A stretch of DNA of 64,000 nucleotides from JAAXPZ01 sp965215705 (GCA_965215705.1 CBDCEE010000016.1:62001-126000); one strand, 5' to 3'. Positions 52,470 to 62,841 are shown, counted from the stretch's first letter. Made by a program: numbers and translations. Notes: generated by a model from the letters alone, not told the origin.

Positions 52470-53075
52470 TTAGCGTCTAAATGGTCTAGGGTGAGGTCTT
52501 GTTGGTCTAGGTGAGCAGAAACCATATCTAGATGCATTGGCAGGCATATAGTATCGATTGTCAAATAATCCTCTCCCTCTAAGACGATCCTGATATCGGT
52601 AGTACCTATCATAGCCATAAAAAATACCGTCAAAGTTGAATCCATATCTATTGAAATACCCATAGTGGTACCCATATCTATCATAAAAAGTGGCCCTATC
52701 ATAACGGTATGCTAGATACCAGCCTCTCTTAAAATTACGATAGCCTTGTTGTCTGGGGCCTCTAGGATAATCCCACCCCCCATACCACTCGTCCTCAACA
52801 TAGCGTTTCTGTACTCTCTTTTTGTGCCCAGAGCGAAACAAATCGTTCATTCTTTTATTTGAAGAAACTCTTTTTTGTGGTGTTCTGACTCTTCGCTTTA
52901 GTTTTTGGTACTCTTTTTGTGTCCGAAATCTCTTCGTACGTGCTTTTTTCTTCGTCATCTTCTTATCTAGTCTCTGTACTTTTTTTGGACTCAGTTCTCC
53001 AGATGCTGAAGCCTGTAAACTCAAACCGAACATCATCAAGAATGCGAACATACCCATTGCAATCATTTTTTTCAT
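52470..53075 (-). CDS. Exported Tyr/Arg/Gly-rich basic protein
   Basis: The 201-residue protein starts at ATG 53075 behind AAAAAGGAGACAAA. A signal peptide (1-24) is followed by a Lys/Arg-rich region (about 30-90) and a C-terminal half crowded with Tyr, Arg, Gly and Phe (YRYDRATFYDRYGYHYGYF). No domain is recognised. Low-complexity, strongly basic secreted proteins like this can bind nucleic acid, polysaccharide or metals, but no evidence selects among these. Confidence 0.7.
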   Translation of the reverse strand: MKKMIAMGMFAFLMMFGLSLQASASGELSPKKVQRLDKKMTKKKARTKRFRTQKEYQKLKRRVRTPQKRVSSNKRMNDLFRSGHKKRVQKRYVEDEWYGGWDYPRGPRQQGYRNFKRGWYLAYRYDRATFYDRYGYHYGYFNRYGFNFDGIFYGYDRYYRYQDRLRGRGLFDNRYYMPANASRYGFCSPRPTRPHPRPFRR

Positions 53076-53146
53076 TTTGTCTCCTTTTTGATATAGTGCC
53101 ATTGTATACTATTATTGTGGAGAGATTGTTGTACTCTCACGCTACC

Positions 53147-56100
53147 CTACCCTTCTACCACTAATGCCTCTTCTTGGTAGATCCCCAACCCCTTTGCTTC
53201 TTCTAGAATCATTTCACTGACCCGCATGCGACTTTCTATGATCACATCTGCCAACTTACTTTTGATATGAAGCTCCAAGGGTCTATTCCCTGGGTACTTC
53301 TCAGCCAGACACATCAACTCCTCTGCGATCTTTGGGTCTGGTATTAAGTTCAGTGCCAAGACCAAAGGAGGCTGCTCTGGCTCAGGTGTATGCTTCTCCT
53401 CTTTTTTGATCTTTACCTTCTCTTTTTTGGCATCTTTCAGGGTTTCAATTTTGAGAATATTCATGCGTGTGAATTCTCTGTCTTTCCCTATCTTGACCTT
53501 GAAAGCAATCGGTTTTGTCGTATCAAAGCCTTCATCTAACTCTTTCAAACGGTTTTCAAACAGCATCAATTCGATATTACCATGGAGATCCATGATATTG
53601 GCGATACCAAATTTGTTACCCTTTTTACTAATCTTTTCAGTGATACTCTCGATTTTTCCTATGATCAGTGCTTGTGAGCCATCTGCCAGATCTCCGATCT
53701 CTGAACTCAGGGTATAGTTGATCTCACTAAGTGTCTCACGGTATTTGTCCAAGGGATGTCCTGAAACATAGAAACCTAGAGACTCCTTCTCCATCTCCAA
53801 GATTTCCATCGGTTCAAACTCATCCAAGTGATTCAGTTCCAGGGAAACAGAGGTCATCTCTTCTCCATCCCCAAAGAGCGAACCTACCGCATTTTTCTTG
53901 GCATCACCTGCCCGTTTGGCAGTATCGATGATCTCCTCTATCTGAGCGATCATTGACTTACGGGAATAGCCAAAGTTATCTAGTGCACCCGCCTTGATCA
54001 AAGATTCTATCACTTTTTTGTTTACTTTACTGGAATCGATACGAGAAACGAAATCAGAAAGATCCTTAAATGCCCCCTCTTCTCTGGCATCCAGCATACT
54101 GCTTATCGCGATATCCCCCGCACCCTTGACCGCACCCATTCCGAACATGACTACTTCATCCCCATCAATATTGGTTGCTTCAAAGACCAATCCAGAACGA
54201 TTGATATCTGGTGGCAAGAGCTTGATGCCCATATGCCCAAGCTCATCCACATACTTGACTACTTTGTCCGTATTGCTTTTCTCCAGTGTCAGGATCGCAG
54301 CCATGAACTCCGTAGGATAGTAGTGCTTGAGGTAAGAGGTATAGAAAGTGATCATCGCATAGGCAGCAGAGTGAGACTTGTTAAATCCGTAACCTGCAAA
54401 CTTGACGATCAGATCGAACAGCTCTTCTGCTTTGGCTCTGTCAAACCCTTTCTTCGCTGCACCATCGGCAAACTCTGCCTGTAGTTTATCCATCTCCTCT
54501 TTGATCTTTTTCCCCATTGCTCGTCGTACCAAGTCTGCACCACCTAGACTAAAGCCACCGATGGTTTGTACGATCTGCATAACCTGCTCTTGATAGACAA
54601 TCACTCCATAGGTAGGCTTGAGGATCGGCTCTAGCTCCGGAAACATATAGGTAATCTCCTGTCTGCCATGCTTTCGCTCCACAAAGTCATCAAGCATCCC
54701 AGACTCCATAGGCCCTGGACGATAAAGTGCCAGCATCGCAATTACATCCTCAAATCCATCCGGTTTGAGTTTTTTTGCAAGCTCCCGCATCCCTGATGAT
54801 TCGATCTGAAACAACCCTAAAGTATCTCCAGTACCGATATAGTCATAGACTGATTTATCCTCGATATTTTCCTCAACAAAGTTGATCCGTTTGCCATGAC
54901 GTTTTTCCACAAGCTTCAGTGCCTCTTCGATGACAGTGAGAGTCTTAAGCCCAAGGAAGTCAAACTTTATCAGATCCACATCCTCAACATATTTTCCGCT
55001 GTATTGTGTTGCCAGTGTATCCAAGCCTGAAGGTTTGAAGAGTGGGGTCTTTTGCCAAAGCGGTTCATTGGAGATCACCACTCCTGCCGCATGGGTACCT
55101 GCATTGCGGTTCAGCCCCTCCAGAGCCAAGGCGTACTCCCAAACTCTTTTGGCAGAAGGATCACTCTCCAAAAGTGCTTTGATCTTGGGCTCTTTCTCAT
55201 AGGAGTTTTTCAGGTCTATCCCCAGTTCATCCGGGATCAGTTTTGCCATGGCATCAGCTTTGGCATAAGGCATATCCAATACTCTGGCAACATCACGGAT
55301 CACCCCTTTGGCAAGCAACTTACCAAAGGTAATGATCTGGGCGACATTGACCCGTCCATACTTTTCAACCACATAGTCGAGTATCTCTTGACGGCGTGCC
55401 TGACAGAAGTCCATATCGATATCCGGCATAGAGATTCGCTCTGGATTGAGAAATCGTTCAAAGAGTAATCCATAGGGAAGAGGATCGATATCCGTAATAC
55501 GTAGTGCATAAGCAACCAATGATCCTGCTGCCGACCCCCTCCCAGGTCCTACCGGGATATCCATCCGCTTGGCCGCATCCACAAAATCCCAGACGATCAA
55601 CATATAGCCGGGGAACTTCATATTGTTGATAATATCTATTTCCACCTGGAGTCTCTCTCGATACTCTTGATGCTTCTCTTCAGGAACGATCTTGAGCCGC
55701 TCTTCCAGCCCTCTTCTGGACTCTTCGATGAAGAGTATCTTATCATTCTCCAGCGAATACTCTATCTCCGGTTCTGGCAATTCCAGTCCAATGGCTGCTG
55801 CCCGATCCCTGGAGAATTTGAAGTTAGGGGGTGTCGGGTTACCCAATTTGATCTCCAAGTTACATTTTTCAGCGATCTCTTGTGTATGCGCCAATGCTTC
55901 AGGGATATCAGCAAACAACAGAGCCATCTCGTCAGGTGACTTAACATAAAATTCATGCACCGAATGGCGTAGACGATTAGGGTCATCATAGAGTTTGTTC
56001 ATCGCAATACACATAAATGCCTCATGGGCATCAGCATCTTTTTGTACGGTATAATGGGTATCATTGGTAGCGATGATCTTGATCTCTGTCTCTTGGGCGA

Positions 56101-56701
56101 TCTGGATGATCTGCTTATCGATACGATGCTGATCCCCGATCCCATGTCGCATGATCTCCAGATAGAAATCCTCTCCAAAAAGTGCCTTATATTTCAACGC
56201 TACTCTTTTTGCCTCTTCAAAGCCCTTGGCACCAAACTTGAGGTTACGGTCAGAGAGATTCAGGTTCCAGTTAACCTCACCCTGTAGACAGGCAGAGGAG
56301 CAGATAAGCCCTTCGCTATGTTCTGCGAGTAACTCCCAGTTGATTCTAGGATAGTAGTAAAAACCATTGATATATGCTTCTGAACTTAGCCTCATTAGGT
56401 TTTTGTATCCTGTCTCATTTTTAGCATACAGACAGAGGTGGAAGCGCTGTCTGACACTCTTATCTCCCAGATCAGACTGGTTATGCACATAGGCTTCCAT
56501 CCCAATGATCGGTTTGATCCCTTCTGCTCTCATCGCATTGTAGAAGTCTATGGTACCAAACATATTGCCATGATCCGTCATCGCCACAGAGTCCATCCCC
56601 AGTGCTTTGATCTTTTTTGCCAGTGGCTTGATCTTGTTGGCACCGTCCAGCAGTGAGTACTCTGTATGTAGATGCAGATGGGTAAATTTTGGTTGGGACA
56701 T
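53147..56701 (-). CDS. dnaE: DNA polymerase III alpha subunit
   Basis: The 1184-residue replicative polymerase has an N-terminal PHP domain (HLHTEYSLLDGANKI, about 8-22; MTDHGNMFG), the polymerase palm with PDIDMDFCQARR near 400-411 carrying catalytic aspartates, fingers (GRGSAAGSLVAYAL), a C-terminal OB-fold and tail. It is the main chromosomal polymerase of Gram-negative bacteria. Full length, no breaks. Confidence 0.98.
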   Translation of the reverse strand: MSQPKFTHLHLHTEYSLLDGANKIKPLAKKIKALGMDSVAMTDHGNMFGTIDFYNAMRAEGIKPIIGMEAYVHNQSDLGDKSVRQRFHLCLYAKNETGYKNLMRLSSEAYINGFYYYPRINWELLAEHSEGLICSSACLQGEVNWNLNLSDRNLKFGAKGFEEAKRVALKYKALFGEDFYLEIMRHGIGDQHRIDKQIIQIAQETEIKIIATNDTHYTVQKDADAHEAFMCIAMNKLYDDPNRLRHSVHEFYVKSPDEMALLFADIPEALAHTQEIAEKCNLEIKLGNPTPPNFKFSRDRAAAIGLELPEPEIEYSLENDKILFIEESRRGLEERLKIVPEEKHQEYRERLQVEIDIINNMKFPGYMLIVWDFVDAAKRMDIPVGPGRGSAAGSLVAYALRITDIDPLPYGLLFERFLNPERISMPDIDMDFCQARRQEILDYVVEKYGRVNVAQIITFGKLLAKGVIRDVARVLDMPYAKADAMAKLIPDELGIDLKNSYEKEPKIKALLESDPSAKRVWEYALALEGLNRNAGTHAAGVVISNEPLWQKTPLFKPSGLDTLATQYSGKYVEDVDLIKFDFLGLKTLTVIEEALKLVEKRHGKRINFVEENIEDKSVYDYIGTGDTLGLFQIESSGMRELAKKLKPDGFEDVIAMLALYRPGPMESGMLDDFVERKHGRQEITYMFPELEPILKPTYGVIVYQEQVMQIVQTIGGFSLGGADLVRRAMGKKIKEEMDKLQAEFADGAAKKGFDRAKAEELFDLIVKFAGYGFNKSHSAAYAMITFYTSYLKHYYPTEFMAAILTLEKSNTDKVVKYVDELGHMGIKLLPPDINRSGLVFEATNIDGDEVVMFGMGAVKGAGDIAISSMLDAREEGAFKDLSDFVSRIDSSKVNKKVIESLIKAGALDNFGYSRKSMIAQIEEIIDTAKRAGDAKKNAVGSLFGDGEEMTSVSLELNHLDEFEPMEILEMEKESLGFYVSGHPLDKYRETLSEINYTLSSEIGDLADGSQALIIGKIESITEKISKKGNKFGIANIMDLHGNIELMLFENRLKELDEGFDTTKPIAFKVKIGKDREFTRMNILKIETLKDAKKEKVKIKKEEKHTPEPEQPPLVLALNLIPDPKIAEELMCLAEKYPGNRPLELHIKSKLADVIIESRMRVSEMILEEAKGLGIYQEEALVVEG

Positions 56702-56778
56702 AGTGTGCCTTTGGATGATAAGTATAGTAATAGAATATATCGAAGTTTTTGTAAAAAGTGCGTTAAAAAAAGATATTT

Positions 56779-56803
56779 TGCAGAAGCAGCGAGTGCTTCT
56801 GCA
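56779..56803 (-). terminator. Rho-independent-like terminator of the YdgA-like lipoprotein gene
   Basis: TGCAGAAGCA / TGCTTCTGCA make a perfect 10-bp stem with a GCGAG loop, five bases beyond the minus-strand stop codon. On the minus strand it is followed by AAAATATCTTTTTTT, a delayed U-tract. Confidence 0.7.
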
Positions 56804-56808
56804 TGAGG

Positions 56809-58596
56809 CTACATTACTGGCTTATCATTTACCAGAAGATGGCCTTTTTCAAACTTGAGAACAAAGACTGCTTTGTCCCCTTCATATTTGGCATACATCA
56901 TCACCATCGCCATAGCTTGTGGGGGGAACTGATTGGACATTTTATCTAGATCAGTTTTGTTTAAAACAAGTTTTCCATCAGCTTGTAGGAAAGAGAGCAA
57001 CATCATTGCCGCCATAGGATTGTCAAACTTAATATCATTCTTTGCCAAAGTTGCATCTATATTAAGATCCATCTTGCCATAGCTCATCTGCTGACCCATA
57101 CTCTCCATGGAGATACTATCTATCCCTACAGGAGAGAAAGAGAGACCCATACCATGATTGACGATACTATATCCTATTGCAGCTATCTTCTCTTCTTCTG
57201 CTTTGGACAGTGCTTCCCCTTGCTGCTGTTTTTGACTCAGCATGCCGGCAAACTCCATAAAGGCAGGGAAAAAGTTTACCATATCTTTGACCGCATAGCC
57301 AAATCTGAACCCTTTGAGATCAAACAATGGTGTAGTGGCTTTCTCCTCTTTGACTGAGATATGTTTGATCGTTGCTTTTTCATGATAATTTAGTGTTTTG
57401 TCAAACAGGACTTTGGCTTCACCTAGATAAGTATCCATCATAAATGTTGTTGTTTTCCCTGCTTTTTGTGCACTCCCTTCCAAAGATGCCAAGCCCATCT
57501 TGTAATCAATCACCACACCATTGCTAAGCATTTCTCCCAACAACTTCATAGATTTAGCTACAGTTGCATTGATATCTTTTTGAGGTGTAGTTGCCAGCAG
57601 ATAGAACTCTTTCATCAGTGATTCATCCATATTGTCAGAGAAGCCTTCGATCATCATCTCTTTTAGATGTACAACGACATCGTCTCCCTCATCTTTGACT
57701 AGGATATCTATATTGGGGATTTTAAAGCTTGCATCTGCTTTGATCTTTTTGCCATGCAGTGTGACGTCATAGTCCATGTGGCTCTTTTTGAATGCTACCG
57801 AGAAACTATCATTGCCCTCTCCTCCCTCAATCTGGATAAGAGGAAAGTCACATATTTGCTTACCTAGATAAGCATTGCTCTTGTCGATAACACACACAGG
57901 ATTTAGATAAGAAAAAGCGATCTCTTTTGTACCATTGTTTTCAAATCCATATTGAAACTCACCACCCTTGATCGTAAAGGCTCTACTGGGAGATGCTTCG
58001 GTAGCTGCTTTTTTGATATCTATCTGTGCACCCTTGAGAACAAGACTGATAGTCTCAACCCCCTGTACTATCTTTTCATTGATATCTTTGAAGTCTACCT
58101 TTTTGATATTCTCATCGCTGTCTAGTGTCAAATAGGCACCAATCTTTTTCTCAGTGATCATTTTTTGTAAGGCTGCACTCTCTTTACCATTACCCATAAA
58201 ATAGATAAATACACTCTTTTGACTATTGGCTGCATACGCTTTCCAATCTACTTCAACCCCTACCTTGGCACCTGCAATAGCATTTTCCAACAGCTTGCGT
58301 GACTGGGGATCCAGTGTTGCCATATTGACCATACTCAAGAAAGAGGATGCTGCCGCTTTGGTATCTTTGATCGTCAGTACATAGCTCTGCTCTGCTGTTT
58401 GGTTTAGGTCAAATCCTGCTGCAACAATACCTTCCAGTCTCTTCTGAAAAGCTGCTTTTCTTTTCTCTATAGAAACCGCAGGGCCCTTTTGTGCTACCTC
58501 TTTTGTCCCCTCTTTTTGAGGCGTATCCTCACCACATCCTGTGATCACAAAAAGTGATACTATGGATAAGATCATTATCAAGATTGATTTTTTCAT
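56809..58596 (-). CDS. YdgA/DUF945-like lipoprotein
   Basis: The 595-residue product has a lipoprotein signal (VITGC, Cys21). The body is a long series of beta-strand repeats with amphipathic character, ending in a DGKLVLNKTDLDKMS...FEKGHLLVNDKPV stretch that resembles the C terminus of YdgA/DUF945 proteins. Such proteins sit in the periplasm or outer membrane; their function is not settled. It is divergent from an exported alpha/beta hydrolase. Confidence 0.7.
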   Translation of the reverse strand: MKKSILIMILSIVSLFVITGCGEDTPQKEGTKEVAQKGPAVSIEKRKAAFQKRLEGIVAAGFDLNQTAEQSYVLTIKDTKAAASSFLSMVNMATLDPQSRKLLENAIAGAKVGVEVDWKAYAANSQKSVFIYFMGNGKESAALQKMITEKKIGAYLTLDSDENIKKVDFKDINEKIVQGVETISLVLKGAQIDIKKAATEASPSRAFTIKGGEFQYGFENNGTKEIAFSYLNPVCVIDKSNAYLGKQICDFPLIQIEGGEGNDSFSVAFKKSHMDYDVTLHGKKIKADASFKIPNIDILVKDEGDDVVVHLKEMMIEGFSDNMDESLMKEFYLLATTPQKDINATVAKSMKLLGEMLSNGVVIDYKMGLASLEGSAQKAGKTTTFMMDTYLGEAKVLFDKTLNYHEKATIKHISVKEEKATTPLFDLKGFRFGYAVKDMVNFFPAFMEFAGMLSQKQQQGEALSKAEEEKIAAIGYSIVNHGMGLSFSPVGIDSISMESMGQQMSYGKMDLNIDATLAKNDIKFDNPMAAMMLLSFLQADGKLVLNKTDLDKMSNQFPPQAMAMVMMYAKYEGDKAVFVLKFEKGHLLVNDKPVM

Positions 58597-58738
58597 CTGT
58601 CTTCCTTCTTTTTATTTTTGTAGAAGTATACAATAAATATTTATTTTTATGTTATTTATCATATTTATATTTAAGTTTATAAAATCCTTCTTAAGATATA
58701 ATATTTATATATAATATATAGCTCTATAAGGATAAATA

Positions 58739-59518
58739 ATGAAAACCATACTATTCTTTTCTCTACTATTCTGCTTTACTTCATTGAGTTATGCCAAAAA
58801 AATCTCTGCAGAAGCCTGTGCAATACAAAAAGGTCAATTTATCTTTGCCGGAGGAGAATGCATCCAATATGTTGAGATAGAGGGAGAGAAAAAAGAGACA
58901 ATCACGATCATTGTCCATGGCACATGGAAAGAGCATACAGATACACTGTCCCGTTATACTCCTTTTGCAGAGACGATCAATATGGCGACAGATATCACTA
59001 CAATCGCCATAGCCCTTCCCGGATATTCACACTCTTCTACCAATCACCTGCAGGCACTTTCACACAAAGGAAGTGAAAACCTTGCTGAGAGCAAAGCATA
59101 TCTTAGCTTTTTGGCTGAGCTTATCACTGCACTCAAAAAGACATACCGAGCCAAAACAGTGAACTACATCGGTCACTCTGCAGGGGCAATGATGGGGGCT
59201 ACTTTGACAGGAATGAAGCCTTCTCTCATCAACCGTATTGCCTTAGCAGGAGGAAGATATACTACACATCCTTCGAACAAGACAAAAGATCGGCTTAGCA
59301 TCAATACATATATAGAACGCGTAGATAAAAAGACCAAGTACCTGCTGATCTATGGTACGGAAGATAAGATCTCCAAGCCACAAGCGACCAAAGACTTCTA
59401 TACCTTAGCTAAAAAACATGGATTGGATGTCACTCTTGTGGAGGTCAAAGGTGCAGCACACCTCGACCTGGATATGACCGACACCTCCATAGAGGCGATA
59501 GAGGCTATACTCGAATAA
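58739..59518 (+). CDS. Exported alpha/beta hydrolase
   Basis: The 259-residue protein has a signal peptide (1-19). The nucleophile elbow is GHSAG with Ser147; Asp209 in YGTEDKIS and His241 in GAAHLDL complete the triad in the expected order. The oxyanion region is IIVHGTW (58-63). Two cysteines in the mature N terminus (27 and 41) could form a disulfide. Esterase/lipase activity is likely; the substrate is not evident. Confidence 0.87.
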   Translation: MKTILFFSLLFCFTSLSYAKKISAEACAIQKGQFIFAGGECIQYVEIEGEKKETITIIVHGTWKEHTDTLSRYTPFAETINMATDITTIAIALPGYSHSSTNHLQALSHKGSENLAESKAYLSFLAELITALKKTYRAKTVNYIGHSAGAMMGATLTGMKPSLINRIALAGGRYTTHPSNKTKDRLSINTYIERVDKKTKYLLIYGTEDKISKPQATKDFYTLAKKHGLDVTLVEVKGAAHLDLDMTDTSIEAIEAILE

Positions 59519-59530
59519 GTAGTCTAGGTA

Positions 59531-60652
59531 CTACTTACCCTCTACAAGCATATCCATAGTCTCTGCTAGATCATGTGCAAGTATCTTATAGTTTCTTTTA
59601 AGCTTGAGAAGCTTGGCTTGTCCTTTGTTACCTACTTCACTCAGTTTTTCTCTAGGCATCTCTATCAATGCTTTGAGTGACTTAGTGATCTTTTGTGTAT
59701 CAAACTCTGAAAAAAATGCTTCATTCTCTGCAAAAATCGCATGGTTTTTACTATTGTCTGTCATCAAGGCAGGGATAGCACAGTCATAATAACTGATTAC
59801 CTTATCTGCAATCACCGTATCAAAAAAGTTTAGGTGTGGTAATAGTGAGATGCCTACATCACTCTTGTTGATCTCCTCTCTGAGCTCAGCCAGTGTATAG
59901 ACAGCTTCATGGATAGTAATCCTATTTTTGATCGTAGGATACAGGCGCATGAGTGTATTGATATACTCTTTTTTCTTGGTGATGATATTGAGATGCCATG
60001 CATCCTCTTTGATCGCTTCAAATGCATCCAAAACAACATCAAAGCTACGCAAAGGACCGATAGAACCCGCATGCACAAAAATAGTTTTCTGGTTATCAGA
60101 AAACTCATGATGCTTGATGGTATCTGGATCAAGACCCACCCAAATAGGGAAAGACTTAGTGTTAATCTGTGGATAAAATGCCTGATGTGCTTCTGGTGAA
60201 GAGGGCAAGAATAGATCACACTGATTGACCAAGTTGTCTCTTTCTGCTATTTTACGTTTATACAGAAGTCTTTTGTATACGGCAGAAGGGGAATACCCTT
60301 TAGTAGCTTCTAGGGCGTGGTGCTTTTTAGGATAAGATATCCTGTACCCTACTTTGTAGCCAAACTCATCTTTATGCTTTAGCACGTTTTTGAGTACATC
60401 TTTTTTGTTACGAACGATAACAAAATCATACTGTGAAGGGTCACTTCCCGTACTCAGATAGGTGATGATGTTGTTACGGTCTTTTTTGGGGATGATCAGG
60501 TGGTTTCCTTTTCTTTGGAAACTATGCTTATACTTTGTAATAAAGACGATATCCACATCCCAGTGCTCTTTGAGATGATTGTCAAACAGTGATGAAATCG
60601 TACCATTGTCACTATACTCTTCTTGGTCGGTTATATAAAGTAACTTACGCAT
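59531..60652 (-). CDS. Glycosyltransferase family 4-like protein
   Basis: The 373-residue GT-B enzyme has an N-terminal Rossmann-like half and a C-terminal donor-binding half with FVHAGSIGPLRSFDVVLDAFEAI (about 195-217) and a later SDVGISLLPHLNFFDTVIADKVISYYDCAIPAL segment equivalent to the EX7E region. It probably transfers a sugar to a surface glycan. Unexpectedly its start lies eight bases inside the end of mqo copy 2, implying co-translation with a respiratory enzyme. Confidence 0.8.
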   Translation of the reverse strand: MRKLLYITDQEEYSDNGTISSLFDNHLKEHWDVDIVFITKYKHSFQRKGNHLIIPKKDRNNIITYLSTGSDPSQYDFVIVRNKKDVLKNVLKHKDEFGYKVGYRISYPKKHHALEATKGYSPSAVYKRLLYKRKIAERDNLVNQCDLFLPSSPEAHQAFYPQINTKSFPIWVGLDPDTIKHHEFSDNQKTIFVHAGSIGPLRSFDVVLDAFEAIKEDAWHLNIITKKKEYINTLMRLYPTIKNRITIHEAVYTLAELREEINKSDVGISLLPHLNFFDTVIADKVISYYDCAIPALMTDNSKNHAIFAENEAFFSEFDTQKITKSLKALIEMPREKLSEVGNKGQAKLLKLKRNYKILAHDLAETMDMLVEGK

Positions 60653-62000
60653 CTGTATTCTCCTCGACTAAATCTTGGTCAAATCGTGCCTCATCAAACT
60701 GCTTATCCAGATAGGCACAGATCTTTTTCACATCACGCTGGGCATTGCCCAGACATGAGGTGGCTCCAGGAGATGGGGTCATATTAAAGATGATCCCATC
60801 TCCTGTATCTATAGAAGCCTCCCCTAGCATAAGCTTCTGGTTTTTTTTGTCTAGAATCTGCCCTCTGACCCCACCAAAGCCTTTGGCATACTCGATATCC
60901 TCCATCTGCAATGAGGGGATGATCTTTCTAGCATCACGCAAGAACGCCCGTTTTCCAAGATAGGGAATCTCAAAAAGGAAATTTCTCAAGATATAATTAC
61001 GTATATCTTTGTCCTTTAAAAGGTCATAAAATATTTTGACAATACTACTATCCAGCCGCAATGTCTTAAAGAAATCCAGATAAGTCCCACTTCTAAAGCG
61101 TTCGAGTTTCGGCAATACCAAGGCTGTAGGGCCAAAACGTGTATGGTCATTCAAGGTAATATCAGGATCACCGTGTAGTGCAGCAAATGGCAGTTTAGGG
61201 TTTTGTACCATATAGACTTTCCCTACGAGAATACGCTTGTGTGCCTTATAGAAACTTCCTGCCATAGGAAGCTGACCATAATCCAGTCCATATCCCATTT
61301 GATGTGCCAAGAACAGACTATGTGCCCCTGCATTTGCCACAACAACCTTGGCTTGAAAATGCCTGCCGTCTTTTGTCTCTAGATGGAAAACTCCATCCTT
61401 TTTCTCTATCTTTGTCACTTGGGCATCAAAGAAGACATCTGTCTGCATCGTTTCATTTTTCTTTGCGTTATCAATAAAGGTATCACTCAGTGCTTTGAAG
61501 TTGGCAGTGGTGTATTGGTCTTTAGCCCCTACCCCTACTATTTCTTCATTTCTGCCATGCCCTTTCTCGTCAAAGATAAGTGCTGGCTCTATCTTTTCAA
61601 GATCCTCTTTGTTGTAGAGTTCTAGATAGGGATAGAGTGACTTGAACTCTTCGTAGCGTTTGGTCATAAATCGACACTCATCATAGCCGATACCTATCGC
61701 CATCTTTTGATGCTTGAACATAATCTCATTCTCATATCCATACTGCAAGCAATACTTCTCTATCATCTTCGCTGTACGCTGTACATGCTTTGCTTTATCG
61801 AGTGTATAGTTCGTCTCGATATCTCCACAGTGTATAGTTTGAGAGTTTGCTGTGGCATTTGAATTTAATGTTGCCACCTCAGAATATTTCTCCAGAAGTG
61901 CAACGCTTGTCAAGTTTGTATAATAACTTAACTCATAAAAGAGGGCAGCACCAGAGATACCTCCTCCAATGATCAGAACCTCATATGTTTCTGTCTCCAT
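60645..62000 (-). CDS. Malate:quinone oxidoreductase, copy 2
   Basis: The 451-residue FAD enzyme starts at ATG 62000 (METETYEVLIIGGG), with AAGGTGA upstream; 18 more residues upstream lack support. Shared blocks with copy 1 include ANSQTIHCGDIETNYTLDKAK, NPKLPFAALHGDPDIT, TRFGPTA, LPKLERFR, DARKIIPSL and MTPSPGATS. The two are clear paralogues but not recent duplicates. It may have a different substrate such as lactate or another 2-hydroxyacid, or serve other conditions. Confidence 0.85.
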   Translation of the reverse strand: METETYEVLIIGGGISGAALFYELSYYTNLTSVALLEKYSEVATLNSNATANSQTIHCGDIETNYTLDKAKHVQRTAKMIEKYCLQYGYENEIMFKHQKMAIGIGYDECRFMTKRYEEFKSLYPYLELYNKEDLEKIEPALIFDEKGHGRNEEIVGVGAKDQYTTANFKALSDTFIDNAKKNETMQTDVFFDAQVTKIEKKDGVFHLETKDGRHFQAKVVVANAGAHSLFLAHQMGYGLDYGQLPMAGSFYKAHKRILVGKVYMVQNPKLPFAALHGDPDITLNDHTRFGPTALVLPKLERFRSGTYLDFFKTLRLDSSIVKIFYDLLKDKDIRNYILRNFLFEIPYLGKRAFLRDARKIIPSLQMEDIEYAKGFGGVRGQILDKKNQKLMLGEASIDTGDGIIFNMTPSPGATSCLGNAQRDVKKICAYLDKQFDEARFDQDLVEENTDA

Positions 62001-62220
62001 AGTATCACTCACCTTTGTGAAAGTTAGATTGGCCTCATAATGTTTATACCCCAAGTATTGATAAATATGAAATTCTTATCTATTTCTTATACAATAAAAA
62101 TATACTGATATATCAATATTTTTGTACACTTTTATGTCTCTCCTTAAACACTATTTAGCAACTATAAGTATAGCTGGGTTTGGCTCTCCTTCGCTTTAAT
62201 CCTGTATGAATTGTGCCTTT

Positions 62221-62772
62221 TTAGCAAAAAGTAGAAAGTGTGCCTTCTCGTACAGCACTATAGCTCTCCTCTCCTACCAGCTGTCTGATGATCTCCAATC
62301 CGAAGCAGATCGCTGTACCCGGGCCTTGTGAGGTGATCACTTTGCCATCTATAACGACTTTCTTATCTGCCACTCTGTCTGCAGGTCTGATCTGCTCTTC
62401 AACAGAAGGATAACAGGTATACCGCTGACTCAGCACACCTGCCACATGGAGTGCATAAGGTGCGGCACACATGGCAGCAATCCATTTACCATCAGCAGCA
62501 AAGCGCTTGATCACTGTCTGTGCCAGAGGATTCTCTGCCAAGCGGTTCGTACCATCCCAGCCTCCAGGCAGGACCACGATATCATAGTCATCCGGTGCAG
62601 CTACTTTGAGTGATATATTTGCCTGTAGTGTGATACCATTAGCTCCGGTTACCAATGCACCATCCAGATAGGCACTATGCACTTCTACACCACCTCTCCT
62701 CAATATATCGATAATAGATACCGCCTCTATCTCCTCAAAGCCTTCTGCCAGTAGTACCAATGCTGTTGCCAT
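62221..62772 (-). CDS. DJ-1/PfpI-family protein (YajL-like)
   Basis: The 183-residue protein has the DJ-1 landmarks: AEGFEEIEAV (Glu14 near the nucleophile), VLPGGWDGTNRL, the nucleophile elbow AAMCAAPYAL with Cys102, and ITSQGPGTAICFGLEI. Such proteins act as glyoxalase III, deglycase-like or redox-sensing chaperones. It lies downstream of efp, with a G9 tract and a small dyad in between. Confidence 0.9.
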   Translation of the reverse strand: MATALVLLAEGFEEIEAVSIIDILRRGGVEVHSAYLDGALVTGANGITLQANISLKVAAPDDYDIVVLPGGWDGTNRLAENPLAQTVIKRFAADGKWIAAMCAAPYALHVAGVLSQRYTCYPSVEEQIRPADRVADKKVVIDGKVITSQGPGTAICFGLEIIRQLVGEESYSAVREGTLSTFC

Positions 62773-62841
62773 GATCTGCTCCTTATATATAAAAATAGAT
62801 AGGATAATTATAGCACATTCAGTGAGGAGGAGAATAAACGT

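Noticed and set aside
62096..62123. AT-only palindrome AAAAATAT...ATATTTTT downstream of the DJ-1 gene
   Set aside because: Could be a weak terminator, but a pure A/T dyad in an AT-rich spacer arises easily by chance and is 98 bases from the stop codon.
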